A DNA stretch of 64,000 nucleotides, taken from NCBI RefSeq assembly GCF_964204865.1, contig NC_135262.1:19459650-19523649 (forward strand), written 5' to 3'. Position numbers and translations under genes: made by a program. This document shows positions 37,714 through 50,581 of the stretch, one piece after another. The DNA is from Styela clava (lineage: Eukaryota > Chordata > Ascidiacea > Stolidobranchia > Styelidae). The notes under the pieces are model-generated. The model did no database searches and was not told the DNA's origin. It was given only the letters and a program-made list of their open reading frames with translations. Each line of letters starts with the position of its first letter. The stretch's first letter is position 1.

Positions 37714-39341
37714 TAGGCTTGCACGTAATTGACAAAAATCAATTCCGTAATTACGGCCAAATCGATTACGTAATGACCCCGTAATTGCGATATTTTTTTC
37801 ACACATTTAAACCTATCATAACAACCAATTTAATCCACTTCTATTCCGAATGGGACATTGAAGTTTGGTTTTCATATTCCCGGCAGTACTACACGCCGGC
37901 GACAGATGTTAAAGACAAATATCAAGGAGTGAATCCAAAATAATTTTATTCTGATTTTTATCTTTTGTATTAGCTTTGATTTTTTTTCCACTTCATCACC
38001 AAATTTTATGCGATCAATTTTATCATTACCAACACTGGTAATATATTTAAGAAACGATAGTTCACTTTTTTAAATCGTATTAACGTATTAATACGACTTT
38101 CGTATTAAATAAAAATTCCGGGTTGCTAATTTATTAATCAACTACAAGCGTATTCTCTCGTTTGATTATACTTTCGCTTGCCTCGCGACGAAGACTTGTT
38201 ATTTCACCGTTTTTTACAATATCCGACTTCACTACTTAGTTAGGATTTTATAATAATTATTGATGCCGACTTATTGACGATATTCCGAATTCTATGCTTC
38301 ATTTTACATTAAATCATTTCGCGGCCTAAAAGTTATAACATTATTTGCGATAAATTTAGATCAAATAATAATTATTTGCGCATTATTTAAAATACCGTAC
38401 TTATATGACATGCCTTCTCCGAAAATACAAAGTTATATCGCAAAACAATGCATTTTGTGACATTTATTTTGCACTCATGAAAATATTAATTTATTTTTCT
38501 AACTCAAGTCGACAATCCTATTTGCCAAGATTGACACAAGTTTGGTCGAGAGCCGGTGGTATTCGAGTCGACGATAATTCAAAATAAGTTGCCGCATTTG
38601 GTAAAGACAGGTAATCATATTTGGCCGACATATTGCGAGGCATTGTGAAAAACATATTGGGCAATGCCAAGTCCGGATAGATATATAACGATAAAATCAG
38701 AAGATCAAGATCAGAAGTTCATCACTTGTAACAAAGTCAGGCTTCCGGATAGATTCGAACAGAACATCAAGATTTTGTAATAGAAAATGAATCTCGCGCA
38801 GAATAAACACGGGAAATCCCGTCGTATTGTTGTTTCTCTGCCGTTTCAATCGCTTTACCGATGCCGAAAAGACTAGGTTGCGTTGGTTCATTACGCAATT
38901 TCTCTTCCGTCTTTATATTGATGTTTGATAAGCGCGACATTAATTATCACGGCATTTACAAATAGACCATGTTTTATAAGTTGATCTCTTACATTCTTTA
39001 GTCATTTCACCCGAAGAAGTTGAAACCAGGTGTGTTGACGTCCATCGGTCTCAACACAATTCTATTCCTTATCTACGGTTAATATGTACATTGGCCATCC
39101 TAGATAAGTTGATAATAGGTTAGTAAATGACGCGTTATGCCTTCCCCATCTGCCTAACAAGAGAGATAAAAACGGCTGCGAATACCGGAACTCTAACTTC
39201 TTTTACCTAAACTTTAATCTTTTACAATCGACGGAATTGACTGCTCTGAAGAGAGCTCGTTTCAATCGCGAAAGCGCTCGACCAATAATTATGACTTTAC
39301 GTAATTCGTAACTTCGATTCCGTAAATTACGTGCAAGCCTA
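37714..39341. mobile_element. hAT-like element (TAGGCTTGCACGTAATT ends), 1628 bp
   Basis: The ends TAGGCTTGCACGTAATT and AATTACGTGCAAGCCTA are perfect inverted repeats with further ACGTAAT/GTAATTACG motifs inward. There is a perfect 8-bp duplication ATCCTGAG (37706-37713 and 39342-39349). No transposase frame. Positions 38724-38759 are a perfect reverse complement of 36 bases of GST intron 1 (35401-35436). Confidence 0.92.
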
Positions 39342-39750
39342 ATCCTGAGATTAGTAAATCCGCCAACTGAACAAAAACGAAGATTTGAGGTGTAAAATAG
39401 AAAACAGCATCTGATGATTGGCAGCTCAACCCTTATTTTATCTGCATTTCAAGTTCGTCACTGTTCATCTTCTTACGATTCCGATGAATAATATCTGAAA
39501 TAACTAAAGCATAAAATTTAACTCTATCTTCTATAATAATTCGTGTATTAAATCTTAGATCAAAGACTCTTTTGCAATGTTGCATTAAAATATTCCATTC
39601 CGAAAAGGATTTGCAGAGTAGAGGGGGGGGGTAGGAAATTAGTAAGCCAGTTATTTGTTTCAGAAGAATGGACACATGACAATGCAGGAAGCATTAACTG
39701 AACAGTGACAATGGGTCCAGTAATCTCCTCTAACATAATTTTCCCCTCCC

Positions 39751-39835
39751 CCGGAATTCGAATACGCTTACCCTAGCAGAGTAATCAGAGGTACGATAGG
39801 GAGCGTATCCCTAACGCTTAGCACGAAGTTGTCAA
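39751..39835 (-). repeat. tRNA-derived SINE copy, minus strand
   Basis: The reverse complement reads CTTCGTGCTAAGCGTTAGGG...CCTCTGATTAC...GTATTCGAATTCCGG, with A-box-like and B-box-like blocks. It matches the SINE at 13118-13206. It sits about 50 bp beyond the last predicted UNC93-like exon. Confidence 0.55.
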
Positions 39836-39883
39836 TACGGACTATGCAGCGTGTGTGTGTGTGGTTAAGAAGTCAATAGTCAT

Positions 39884-42800
39884 TTATTCTACTTCAAGGT
39901 TTTCTCCCATGATTAAATCATAAATGAATGTCAAAATTACCTACCCAATAGTACGAATCCAACTATTAGGAAACCTAAATTGATATAAATTCTTGTTTTG
40001 ACACAAAACACAGTGCTGGTAATAAACCCCAAAGCATTTCCAATAACAATCAACACATTCCAGGCAGATGAAGCAGACTTCTTGTCTTCAGCAAAATCAA
40101 GGTGGGTCACTGGATTAAAAATGAAATATTGTTAACAATGACAAAATAATTTTTATAAATGCTTCAATCATCAAACTGTTTAACACATATTAGAATTTGC
40201 AAATTGTAGATGCACAATAAGTAGAAGAGTGAGGTATGACTCCCCTCAAACATGAAAAATATTGATGTAGCGCTGATTGATTGTCGAACATATACCTGCA
40301 ATTTTTTCCTCCAAAATATTGGTCAGTGGCGAAATATACTTGAAAATGTGATGCAAGCTTGTAACATCAGCAAAATCATAACATACAAATAGGACTAGCA
40401 TGCCGTCAATGGCAAATCAACACTTTTTCACCATATGCACATCACAAACATTAATTCGCTACAAAAATTATTGAGTATTGAAAATAAAACTGAGGACAAA
40501 ACATTTACTTTTCAACCCAACATATGAGATTGAGAGATGGGACAAAAAGGAGCTGAAAAATTTCATGTGAAAGGGAAACAGGAATTAAAATAAAATGAAT
40601 CTAGGAAACTGCCCTATTAACCAATCAAATGCTCGCTATTATCAGTTAGTTACGGTAAGTGAGAATTTTTGTTAAGCAACATCTTTACAAATCAGAACAA
40701 AATTCTTCTTGTTGGAATATTATTTAATTATGAAAAATCTCTTTTCATGTAAAGTGCTTTATAAATGTTAATGGACTTGGAATATTAATTACAGCCAGGT
40801 GACAGTGGCTGTAAATCATCCATATGTTTGAGCTATATTACTGAATCGAGACTTGGAGGTCCAAATATTATATTAATTGCATGGCTAATATCACACTGAA
40901 ATGATTTTAAGTAGTCATGGGACCCTGACAGAAGAGATGACCGAGTATATTATTTTCATGACTGGATGCATACGCTCGGTAACAAGTGAAAAACAATATT
41001 TCATTATCTTTGTGTTTTATGAATTCAGTAATATAGACTATATTATTTATACTAATACATGATATAAAGATCAATTAATGTCTATAACTTATTGAGACAA
41101 AAATGGGAGGGTATGTGAAAATATATATCAGAATTATTGGTGGACAGCCACATAATTATTTGGGAATTGGAACCTACCATTTATAATTGTCTGGAATATT
41201 CCATCTGAGAATCCAAACATGAAGAAAAGTGCAAATATTGAAATTAATGTATGAGATCCAACTGTCCAAAAAATGCAATAAATATAATTTCCACATTCAA
41301 TGATTAATGCGAATAAATAACACTGTATTCGACCAAATTTTCTACCATATTTTCCAACCATCCATGATAACACTGCATCAGAGAGACCATATATGGCCAT
41401 ACATATTCCTACCTGACAAAAATAAATGAAAGAATTAAAATTATTTTTTCCATTAAAATAGATGTTATGATTTCACCTCCCATAGTCCTAAGTTTACGAT
41501 AGCACATATCTATCTCATATTGAATGTGACTGCATGTAAATTCTCAAAATTGCTGCGAACACCTCCAAGCAATGACAGTCATAAATTAACAACAAATTAA
41601 TTTGAATCTATAAATAACTATTGTTACAATTTTAAACCTACCCATTGTACACCTAATGAACATGAGGTATATGCTCTTGTCAATTCACTGAAAACAAATG
41701 CCATTGATAATCCATTGTATAGTGTAATAGGAATAAGTAACAAGAACGTCTTGTCTGCAACATGCTTTATCAATGATTGTGCAGTATTAACAGCTACATC
41801 ACATATTCCCGTAGTTGTGCTCTGAAAATATGAACACTTTAGTCTGGTAATATGTGCAAATTTGATCAAAATACTGTACATAGATGTGAAACGGAAAATA
41901 ATTCTAACCTCAGTTTTTTTTTCAGTCAACCCCAAGAAAGCAGTTTCTTCCTCATGATCAATACAAGATTTAGTTTCTGTAAAGAATAAATGAATAGTTC
42001 CATATCGAATGAGATAAGATTATGGTTACAAAAGAAGAATTCAGGTATAGTAAATCACAGACTTCTGAAATACCAATAAACAAAGAATGCACTCACAGCT
42101 GTTTGAGTTATGTTTGTGAAAGCCACACACGCATGATAACCTTTTTGGGCAGGTCTGGACCAGGCCATTGATTGAGATAATAACCCTAAACCTATTACAT
42201 ATTTTTTTTAAATAAAGAGGTAAACTTGTATTGCTAAAACAGAAGAAATTTGCTGAGGCCAATAATTAGGCATATAAAAAAAAAATATACAAAATATATG
42301 CAATATTGAAAAGCCGCATACTTTTGTATCTCCGTTATAAACTTTTAACCCCTCTGCAATTTCAATGCATTGGTAAAACTGTTTATAGATGGCATGCAGA
42401 CCAATTAGCATTACAGGTCACCCATAGAGGGTTTTCATCGGAAGCTTACCTAACTCAGATAAGATTTATTACAGTGCTTACTATAGTTCAGACAGTTTTA
42501 TTCACAACACATGAATAGCTAAATATTTTGAATATATCCATACCACATATTTTATCCATGTCACCATTAATATCATCTTTTTTTTCCATAATTTTTTCAC
42601 CCATAATAACATTTTCATCTTCATGCGAGCCATCTATAGGACTAGTTTCCTTGATCTTCCATTGTGAAATTTGTAGGGACTTATTTTTAAAATCATCTTC
42701 ATTTGGCAAAAGAAAGGCATGAACAAGAGTTGCTGTGAGTTCTAATAGTAATGCTATACTTATTAGAACGTATAATGAGATTTTGTTCACAGGTTTGTAA

Positions 42801-44490
42801 TTCAAGATGTTCTCACTCACTATAGTCTCGTTTTGACAATCTGCAGATCCACATATACTGTAATCTACTTCTGATATGTTTCCAAGTGACATATTTGAAT
42901 AATTGGCATTTTCACTTTGATCAAATCCATATAAGATAACATATGAAAGAATGTTACCGAATACCTGAAATGACAAAATAAATAATAACAGCCATAGGGT
43001 CGGCGCCCAAAAGCTGGATAACTTTATCCCTCACTAAAAGAAATAAAAGGATTTTTATTCCTGATTAATAGTACACCTGGTTACACCATACAAAAACGTT
43101 ACCTGAGAAGCTTGGAAGGCTGTGAAAAAATATCCAGAAAATGAAATGATATACACATCTTCTGATTTTTTCCCTAGATTTGCAACCTGTTTTGCATATA
43201 ATGTATTCATAAGTGACAGACTTGGGAATTGAGGAGATTGTAAAACAGTCATCAGAATTCCGGCAGGTAAGAGTGTGTAATAAGCTGTTAAATCAGGATT
43301 GCACAAATTAATAATTATATCATTCCACATTGACTAAGGGGCATTAAAAGTACAAATATTATGAGAGCTAAAAAGCAATACATAGCTTAATTTATGTAAT
43401 GAAAAAATCTGATATAACCACCACATTTCTGCATGTTTTCAAAAGAACTGGTATAAAGCCAAAAATAAACTTTAGATATAGTGGCTAAAACAGTGGTTCT
43501 CAACCTTTTTTTCTTTTGTGGCCCACTTTTGATGAACAAAAATTGAATCAAAACTAACAACTTATCAATTGACAACTCAGCAATTTTTGATAGGTTTGTG
43601 GCCAACCTGAAAATGTTTCTATAGTCAACTGGTTGAGAACCGATGGTCTAAAACATTTTCAGCCATATTCAAAATTTTCTGCCTGGAAAATTGCCATAAC
43701 AGGTTTGGTAATATTTGCTCCTCCTGGCTACTAATTCCCCAATACATACATATTTCTAAATAACTTATTTTCATATCCAAGAGATGATACACAATGAAAA
43801 CACATAGGGCATTGTTAAATTTAGCTCCAAGTAAAGTTTTATAGCCATAATATTGAAATTACAGTTACAGTAAGGCAAAAAATCTTACTTGGATAGAAAT
43901 TAGCCAGAAGAAAAATAAACATTGCAGTATCACCAACAACAACACATCTTTTTGCCCCATATTTATTTATCATAACCGGTGCACCAAATATGGCAAAAAA
44001 AACAGATATAAAATAAGAAATTCCGAGTGCAGTTGTTCCTGAAAAAGGTATTAGAGATGAGTACCACAGCCGAGTACATACCGTACACCTACTTTAAAGG
44101 CTGTTCGTATACGGTAATACTAAGATATGCTAAATCTGACCCAATCTCAGAATCTATCAAAGCATAGAATATCAATTATATTACTATATTCAGATATTAG
44201 TGATTCCAGACCATATAACTGGAGTGAGCTAAAAATATACACAGAACAACTTGAGAGAAATGGATAAGATTGTCAAATTCATCTCAGGACTAAAGATAAT
44301 CAGGAATAGGGCTTGCCAAAGTATACCTACCCAATCCATTTTCAATGTTGATGCTTGATTGTAGATTGAATATTGCTACAAATGCAGACAAAAACAGAAA
44401 CACACCAATCAGATAAAATGCAAAACTTCTCAGAGTCTCCCGTAGTTCCTTTTTTGCGCAAAGAGCGTAGCTCACCTTGGCATCTCTCAT
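39884..44490 (-). CDS. UNC93-like multi-pass membrane protein, 9 exons, about 522 aa
   Basis: Exons in gene order: 44490-44331, 44038-43889, 43284-43103, 42964-42544, 41976-41909, 41821-41642, 41412-41178, 40109-39945 and 39891-39884. They join in one frame. Conserved pieces include NLQSSINIENGLGTTALG near TM1, LLIPITLYNGLSMAF, SCSLGVQWVGICMAIYG and FMFGFSDGIFQTIING, all typical of the UNC93A branch of the major facilitator superfamily. About 11-12 hydrophobic helices are visible. Exon 4 holds a loop with four N-glycosylation sequons (NYS, NMS, NIS, NET) between two helices, followed by a long Lys/Asp/Glu-rich linker, which makes it longer than human UNC93A (457 aa). The start is the first ATG after an in-frame stop. 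The final exon adds only Val-Glu-stop. The substrate of the family is unknown. Confidence is high in identity, lower for the last exon. Confidence 0.88.
43491..43645. mobile_element. Short hAT MITE (155 bp) in intron 2 of the UNC93-like gene
   Basis: The ends CAGTGGTTCTCAACCTTT and GGTTGAGAACCGATG pair as hAT termini with GTGGCC motifs inside each. Flanking 8-mers GGCTAAAA and GTCTAAAA match at 7 of 8 positions. Confidence 0.85.
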
Positions 44491-45200
44491 TGCAAATTTC
44501 ACTTTGCGCTAATTTTAGTCTTTATAATCACTGGATTGAAGTTTCCCAATAAACTACTACAGGACTAATCACGAAAGCACGAAGCAGTATTACACCTGGT
44601 TTGGAAGCTTGCATCAAAGATAGATAGTCTACACAGTGAGACAGTGAGAAAGATATTGCTGTACCGGTACTGTCAGACTGTTTTCTCTCTAAAATCTCTC
44701 CATCTAGCTAGGCCTACCTAATATCTGATGAACAGAAAGACTACAGCACTAGCTTGAGTAAATTCAGAATGACGTGAAATATGTGAAAAACCTTCCAAAG
44801 ACCACCTCCTTGACTCTGATGAATCTTTTGTGTTAATCTCAATCTCAGGATCCTATGAAAAAATATTCTCAATACCTTTATCCTTACTCTCACCCTTCAT
44901 AACCAATAAATTGCAATACCTACAGACCTACCTCAGTATCAATCCCTTAATCTAATTAGGCTATATGATACCGTACTTAAACTGTTGGTACCATCTGGAC
45001 TACAATTTGGCATGTCCTTGGTGAGTGAAAAAGTTTAGCCCACCTCTTTATGCACTCTTCTTTGGTTGGGCAATTTGGCATTTGACTCCAATTATAATCA
45101 GCCTGGCGAAACCATTTTTTGTCCTCATATTAAATAAATGATGCTCACTCGTGTTTGGGAAGCGGGGAATCCCCATTTATCGGTAGTTTGTCAGAGCCGA
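44491..45200. other. 5' flank of the UNC93-like gene
   Basis: No further exon could be supported. No clear core promoter motif could be assigned. Confidence 0.3.
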
Positions 45201-45435
45201 TGGACCTTTCCCCGACCTTTGACACCCGAAAAATTCTTCCTCACCATTGCAAAATTTTCGTAGCTTATTTTTTAGGAGTGGTTTCGCGATTCATCGCATA
45301 CAACAATCTGTTTTTTAAAAGTATCGGTAAAAAATTTTAGCCTCGTCTGTCACTAAGCTACGTCACTTTTTGCATCTCGCTGATCGGCCAATGTTAGCAA
45401 ATAAACAAGGAAGTCGATGCTCGGGGAAAGGTCCA
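45201..45435. mobile_element. MITE with GGACCTTTCCCCGA ends, copy A
   Basis: TGGACCTTTCCCCGACC at the left and GCTCGGGGAAAGGTCCA at the right are inverted repeats. The interior shares blocks with copies B and C (CACTTTTTGCAT, GGCCAATGT, TTCATCGCAT). I see no convincing target duplication. Confidence 0.65.
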
Positions 45436-46249
45436 TTGACGACGTGCTTTCTATATTAGAAATACTCGTTTTTATACTAAAATAGATTTGATGAGAGCAA
45501 TAAGTTTATTTCGACCTCATCATCAGCATAACAACAAGAGAGCTACGCACAAATATATGGACACGTTAGACCAGAGCGAATCAGTCTTTACCGGTACCTT
45601 TGACGCTACCGGTACCCTCATGCCTCAAAAAAGTTCTGAATTTCCAGTAGCAAGAATTTTGCAGAATCAAAACGTACAGCCAGTCATGACACTGACTAAA
45701 ATCCGTGTTCCCATGGATAAAAAATAATACAGCAAAATTTTAGACGAAATATCAAATTTCATAGAATTCACGCAAAATTTTGAAATAAATAAAAGTAATA
45801 GCCTTCTAGCGAAGAAATTAATCTTTAACCACTGAAAATTTCAAATCAATTGGTCCAGTATTCGAAGAGGAAAGCAATTTTTTAAAAACGTGTCAAAGAA
45901 CAAGAACAACAACAACATAATATTGAAACGATCGTAATGGCCACTAAACGTGTCCAATAAAATGATTGGTTAAAACAAATGAATAAAACAAAACTGATTA
46001 TGAAATCAGGAGAGCAAACAAAACGGTAGATAGGATTTAAAACGTACAGAATGTATATTGGATAGAAGAGTTTGCCAAGACGAAGGGGTACGTGCTCACT
46101 CATCCAAAATAATTTAATATTTCACACACGCACCCCCACACACAACCATACACGGTATATTACATTTACATCATATTTTCGTTTTGCTTAATTTATGTAC
46201 TTTTTTAGACCAGAGTTTATACCTAAGTTATTTAACAGCTTGATGACGA

Positions 46250-46700
46250 GATGGAAGAAAAATGGGACATATCTGTAGTAGAAGTCGACTTAGGTAGTGT
46301 TGACTGCAGGAAGCAGCAGATTGCAATGAATGATTTGAACACCAGGTTAAATCAGAAATCACCACTGTCAGACTGTGGGCGGAAGTTTTGACGGATTTGA
46401 TGGAAATTTTCAGGGAAGAATCCAGAATTAAAATGTCAGATGAATACATTGATAAATTGCAAAAGCCATACTCGAACAATTCCGAAATATCTCATTTGGA
46501 TCTAAAACGCATAATCAAAACTGCTGCACCGAAAATAATAAAAGAAGCATTTCAGGTAACCCAAGGAGCTGAGCCGTTCCTTAACATGTCTGTAACTGGA
46601 GATGACAAAAAAGGGACCTTAGGGATTGCTAAAATGGGGAATGAAGCGTCTAGGTGGAAAAGGTGCTTCTTGGTGTCAGAACCAAGCTTCGGGGCGTGAT
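46250..46700 (+). pseudogene. Unclassified coding-like stretch
   Basis: An open frame at 46388-46699 contains KMSDEYIDKLQKPYSNN and LDLKRIIKTAAPKIIKEAF. The part 46414-46555 is bracketed by an acceptor-like TTTTCAG and the donor-like GTAACC. Flanking pieces in other frames are interrupted by stops. The composition is more protein-like than its surroundings, but no domain is recognised. It could be a decayed gene, a transposon ORF or an isolated exon. Confidence 0.25.
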
Positions 46701-47404
46701 CTTCCTGATTGCTTCTCAAAAGCGCAATAAAGGCGGTCTTATATCAGCATCTGAAACATTTGATTCTTTCCTTATCATGAATGTGAATTCCGGTCTCAGG
46801 TATGCAAAAGGGCCATAGATGAACGACGTATTATTGGAAATATTGACATGGACCCTTTCAGCCCCAGTGAATCCTTTATTCTGGTGAGAAGATTTATATC
46901 AAATGAGGGCCCAGATCCATTGCAAGACTGAATTGCTGAACAGTGTTTAAAAAGAAACTAGACCCAAATCGTACGGTCTTCGCAATGCTTTGAAAAATTA
47001 TTTTTCTAAATAATCTTATCATTATATCATACCAATAAAAATTAGCCAAACAGAACTATTTTTTTTTGTGTTTTCAGCATGAGAAATACCATAAAACTGA
47101 ACAGGATTTGATTCTAATATGAAGAATTACACAGGCCTGGGGGAGAAAAACAAAAAAATGACAAATCCACCGGCCAATAATTAATAGCTAACTTCAAATC
47201 AGGTTTCACAGCTTTTTGGCAAATAAACCATCGATTAATATTCATATAAAAATATAATTTCGGATACATAAACTATCGTTTAAACTAAAGCACCAGCCAC
47301 TAAACTTAGAAACAATTTGGGAAAATGAACTAGTATTTGTATATAAATCTGTGAACATGTATTTGAAGCAGAAAGAAGTCAGCCATTGAAAATTTATCAA
47401 TCAT

Positions 47405-47838
47405 TTTCAATCGCGACATTAGAACCGAACACACTACTGAACGATTTCACAACAGCTATTGATCTGGAGTTCGATATGAACAAACTTAAGGTGGGTTTTC
47501 CATGACGAGAACCTCGATCTCGTTGATGACCAAAATATGCCTCAGACTCTAGACTCTACTAGAGGGTCTTGGTTTATACGCCGTGGTAAAACATAACTTG
47601 CACCACTGTCCAAAACAATACGAATGATCGCAGCCATAGAAATTGCTATTCGCAAGCCATTTCTCGTGGCATTACTGAGCAGCATTTTCTGGCGATTAAG
47701 TTCTCCCACTAATGGCCGACTGTATGCTATTTCCTCCAAATCATTCGGGTATTTCAGAAAATCTTTCTCCAACCACTCTAATCTTTTATCGTGGGTGTTG
47801 TAAAAAGGCTGGCGAGATAGCTCAGCATTTTTATTCAA
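47405..47838 (-). pseudogene. P-element (THAP9-like) transposase C-terminal relic
   Basis: Reading the minus strand from 47838: LEWLEKDFLKYPNDLEE, then NATRNGLRIAISMAA, then YVLPRRINQDPL. This is the arrangement G-L-(R/Q)-(I/V)...Y-V-L-x-x-(R/K)-(I/F)-N/C-Q-D-P-L-E-N-Y-F-G-x-Q-R known from P-element-like transposases. The expected continuation (AYFGHQRDRGSRHGKPTL) is present but in another frame after about 47570, where a stop interrupts the first frame. It runs on to a stop near 47410. The copy is therefore broken and only the C-terminal part remains. No P-type terminal repeats were found around it. Confidence 0.7.
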
Positions 47839-48099
47839 ACCACTTGTCTGAATTTAGAATAAACTCCGCTAAAGCAGAAAAACCATGATAAGCCGGAGTT
47901 AGGTGTTGGAAAAGTAAATCACAGATATCGTATCATCAAGAAACAAACAACAGACACCAGTAACAGAAATAGAAAATGTTTGACTTAAGAATAATTGCAC
48001 GCAATCATGAAGAAAAGTTGAAACGAAATTAAGCTTAACAGAGGTAAAGTTGACTATGCGTTTACTCCTAAGATCGTTAATCAGCAAGTCATATACGCT

Positions 48100-50581
48100 G
48101 GATTAGTCAGCGCTGGATTAACCATTAATTAAACACTATAAGCACGTGCTTAGGGCACCAAGCAAAGAGGGGCACCACAGAAATTTTGATAGCAGAATTT
48201 GTTTGAATATAGTGCGTCGGTGTTTATCAAAATATTACAATTTCATCAGACGAATCAGATTTCAAATTGTTCGCTTATTTTTCCTTTTCAAGTATCATAT
48301 TAACTTTCTTTATTAAAAATAAACACTGAAACTTATTTATTGGACACAAAATAGATCTATGAGTGGTTTTCTTAGCTTTGTTGTTGCATTTTTGTTTCAA
48401 AAAAATTCTTTTCTTTTCGACTATTGGACCAATTGCGTTTTGGTTAGAGATTGTTGCCGCTAGAACTAGGCTATTTATTTTATTTATCTCAAAAATTTCT
48501 TTGGGCTCCATTTGATTCGTATTCACTCGGAAGTTTCGTGTAGCGACATCATTAAAATTAAAAATGTCGCACTATGTGGCGGTTCCGCGATCGCATTTCA
48601 ACGATCTAGTGGTCAGCGAAGTCGCGAGTTTTTTAATAATGTAGACCAGGCTGGTCCAAACTCTAGCACGCGGACACAATCCGTGAGGCCCGCAGAACAA
48701 TTTTAGCGTGTGGGTGTATCTAATGGCAAAACGTTTCTGAGTTTTTTTCAGCTATTCCAGCTGGGTTTGGGATCCCAAGATTCAAACCCTTTTACTAATT
48801 CCGATGTCAGGAATGATATTAATTAAAATCACGAAATTCCAATGCCGTGTCCATAAACGTCAAGACGATGCCAGTATGGGAATGGCGTTTTGCGAGCTGT
48901 AATCGGTAGAAGGAAAATGAATTGTCTTGTGCAGACAAGACCAAGCCAATGAGATGAGTCGTGCTTCTCATCTCAACTCGCACCTTTAGCTTGCGTCAGG
49001 TAACTTCTTATTTGTAGAGACGTTTTGTGTCTATATTTTTCAGTAAAAACACTGCTCTGTTTTTAAGCGTTGGTCATGTGACAGTAGTCACGAAACACAA
49101 AGCTTACTAAGCGCCGCGCAATCCAGTTTTTTTTTAGATAGGTTAGGTCCCGAAATCACAACTTAGACGGACTTGGTTGTTATTTGTCGATAGCACTAGG
49201 CCTTGTTAAAATGCAAGTTTTTAAATTACTCAAATATAACAATTCATAATAAAATAAGTGTTAAAAGAAATGTGACATTAGGAAAACTGGGAAGAAACGT
49301 ATTTCCTTGCCCACCATAACAGTAAACCACAGTATCTGATCCGCAGATAGTCTTTTTTTTATCATATATTTTCCACTATATAATTTAATTTTACCTGATT
49401 GTCATACATATAAGTTTTGTCTGTGAAAAAAACTTTATGATAATATAAGGTATTTTTCAAGTTCAATTTCAACAAAAGGAAAAAAATTAAATTTTGATGT
49501 ATATATTTAATCTCCACACTCAATGAACCCATCGCAATTTATCTGAGAAAAATAAAATTAAAATATTTTCAAACGATTGGTTCATGAAATTCCACTCCGC
49601 CTCTTCAATCAGTATAGGTTGGGCAAGGGCTTAGACATTATATTTATCATCGCAATTAAGCTGGGTCTGTGTCGATTTTTAAACGGTGGACTGTCTGTGG
49701 AGTTTATCTTGCAGTAGCTCGTTGTGGCCAATTGCTTTGAATTCTGTACTTAAGCACAAATACATAAATTCTCTTCAGAAATAGACATCGAATACGTAAA
49801 CGGTCGAAGACCAAGAGTTTACTAATCAGTAATCACAAAGATATCCGGCATGCTAGGCACTGTTATTTCCAACTTTATTCATGAAGGCTAGGGTATAGCT
49901 TGACACGGTTAGAACAAAAGAGAAAGTTTTTTTCTGCCTTTGTAAGCGAAAAGTTTGACTGGGAATTTGCACTTTGTTAGGTATAATTATAAAATAATTA
50001 TAATCATAAAGAAAGTATAATACCAAAAAATTCAAGTATGGTTTTACATTTATGCAAAAGTGTATGTGGAAGTAGTATAGCAATGCGATGTAAGGCCAGA
50101 AACCAGAGCAGAGATGCCCTAAGGCCGAGTCATTTCAGAATAAAACATGTTGCCCTTCAAATAAGTTAATATATTGTTTGAATCAAGAATCATATAAAAT
50201 GACCAGTTGCAGTATCGAGTATTTTCATCCTCGTTTGTAAGTAATAGAAGATCACGAGAGTTGTCAACTTTATTGATATAATTTCTGGCAATACAAAACT
50301 GTTTTCGAAGCTCTGTAACGACGTGGGTTAGTCGTGAAACTCTACTTTTTCATCGATTCGTTCGGCGACTAGCGTATCAAAATGCAAATGAGTGTGTGGC
50401 ACGTTGTCCCGTACCCCTGATATCACTTCTCCGATATACGGTAAGACATTACGAATCCAAGACACCAAAATAGAAGCAAACTGATTATATGTTTTGAAAC
50501 ACGCAGATGCATATCAAGCCCACATTTTAAAAGATTTATATAAACATACTTAGACCATTACTAAACAATCTACGAGCGTGT
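48100..50581. other. Intergenic, no gene seen; isolated repeat ends
   Basis: AT-rich sequence without supported exons. At about 48648 CAGGCTGGTCCAAACTC followed by GAGGCCCGCAG looks like one hAT end without a partner. A minus-strand open frame at about 50330-50490 looks coding-like but does not splice in frame to its neighbours. Confidence 0.35.

Noticed and set aside
50330..50490. Minus-strand coding-like frame (about 50 codons) as another exon of the LDL-A-like gene
   Set aside because: Its only acceptor gives the wrong phase with the upstream exons, while the 50615-50582 exon closes the model in frame.
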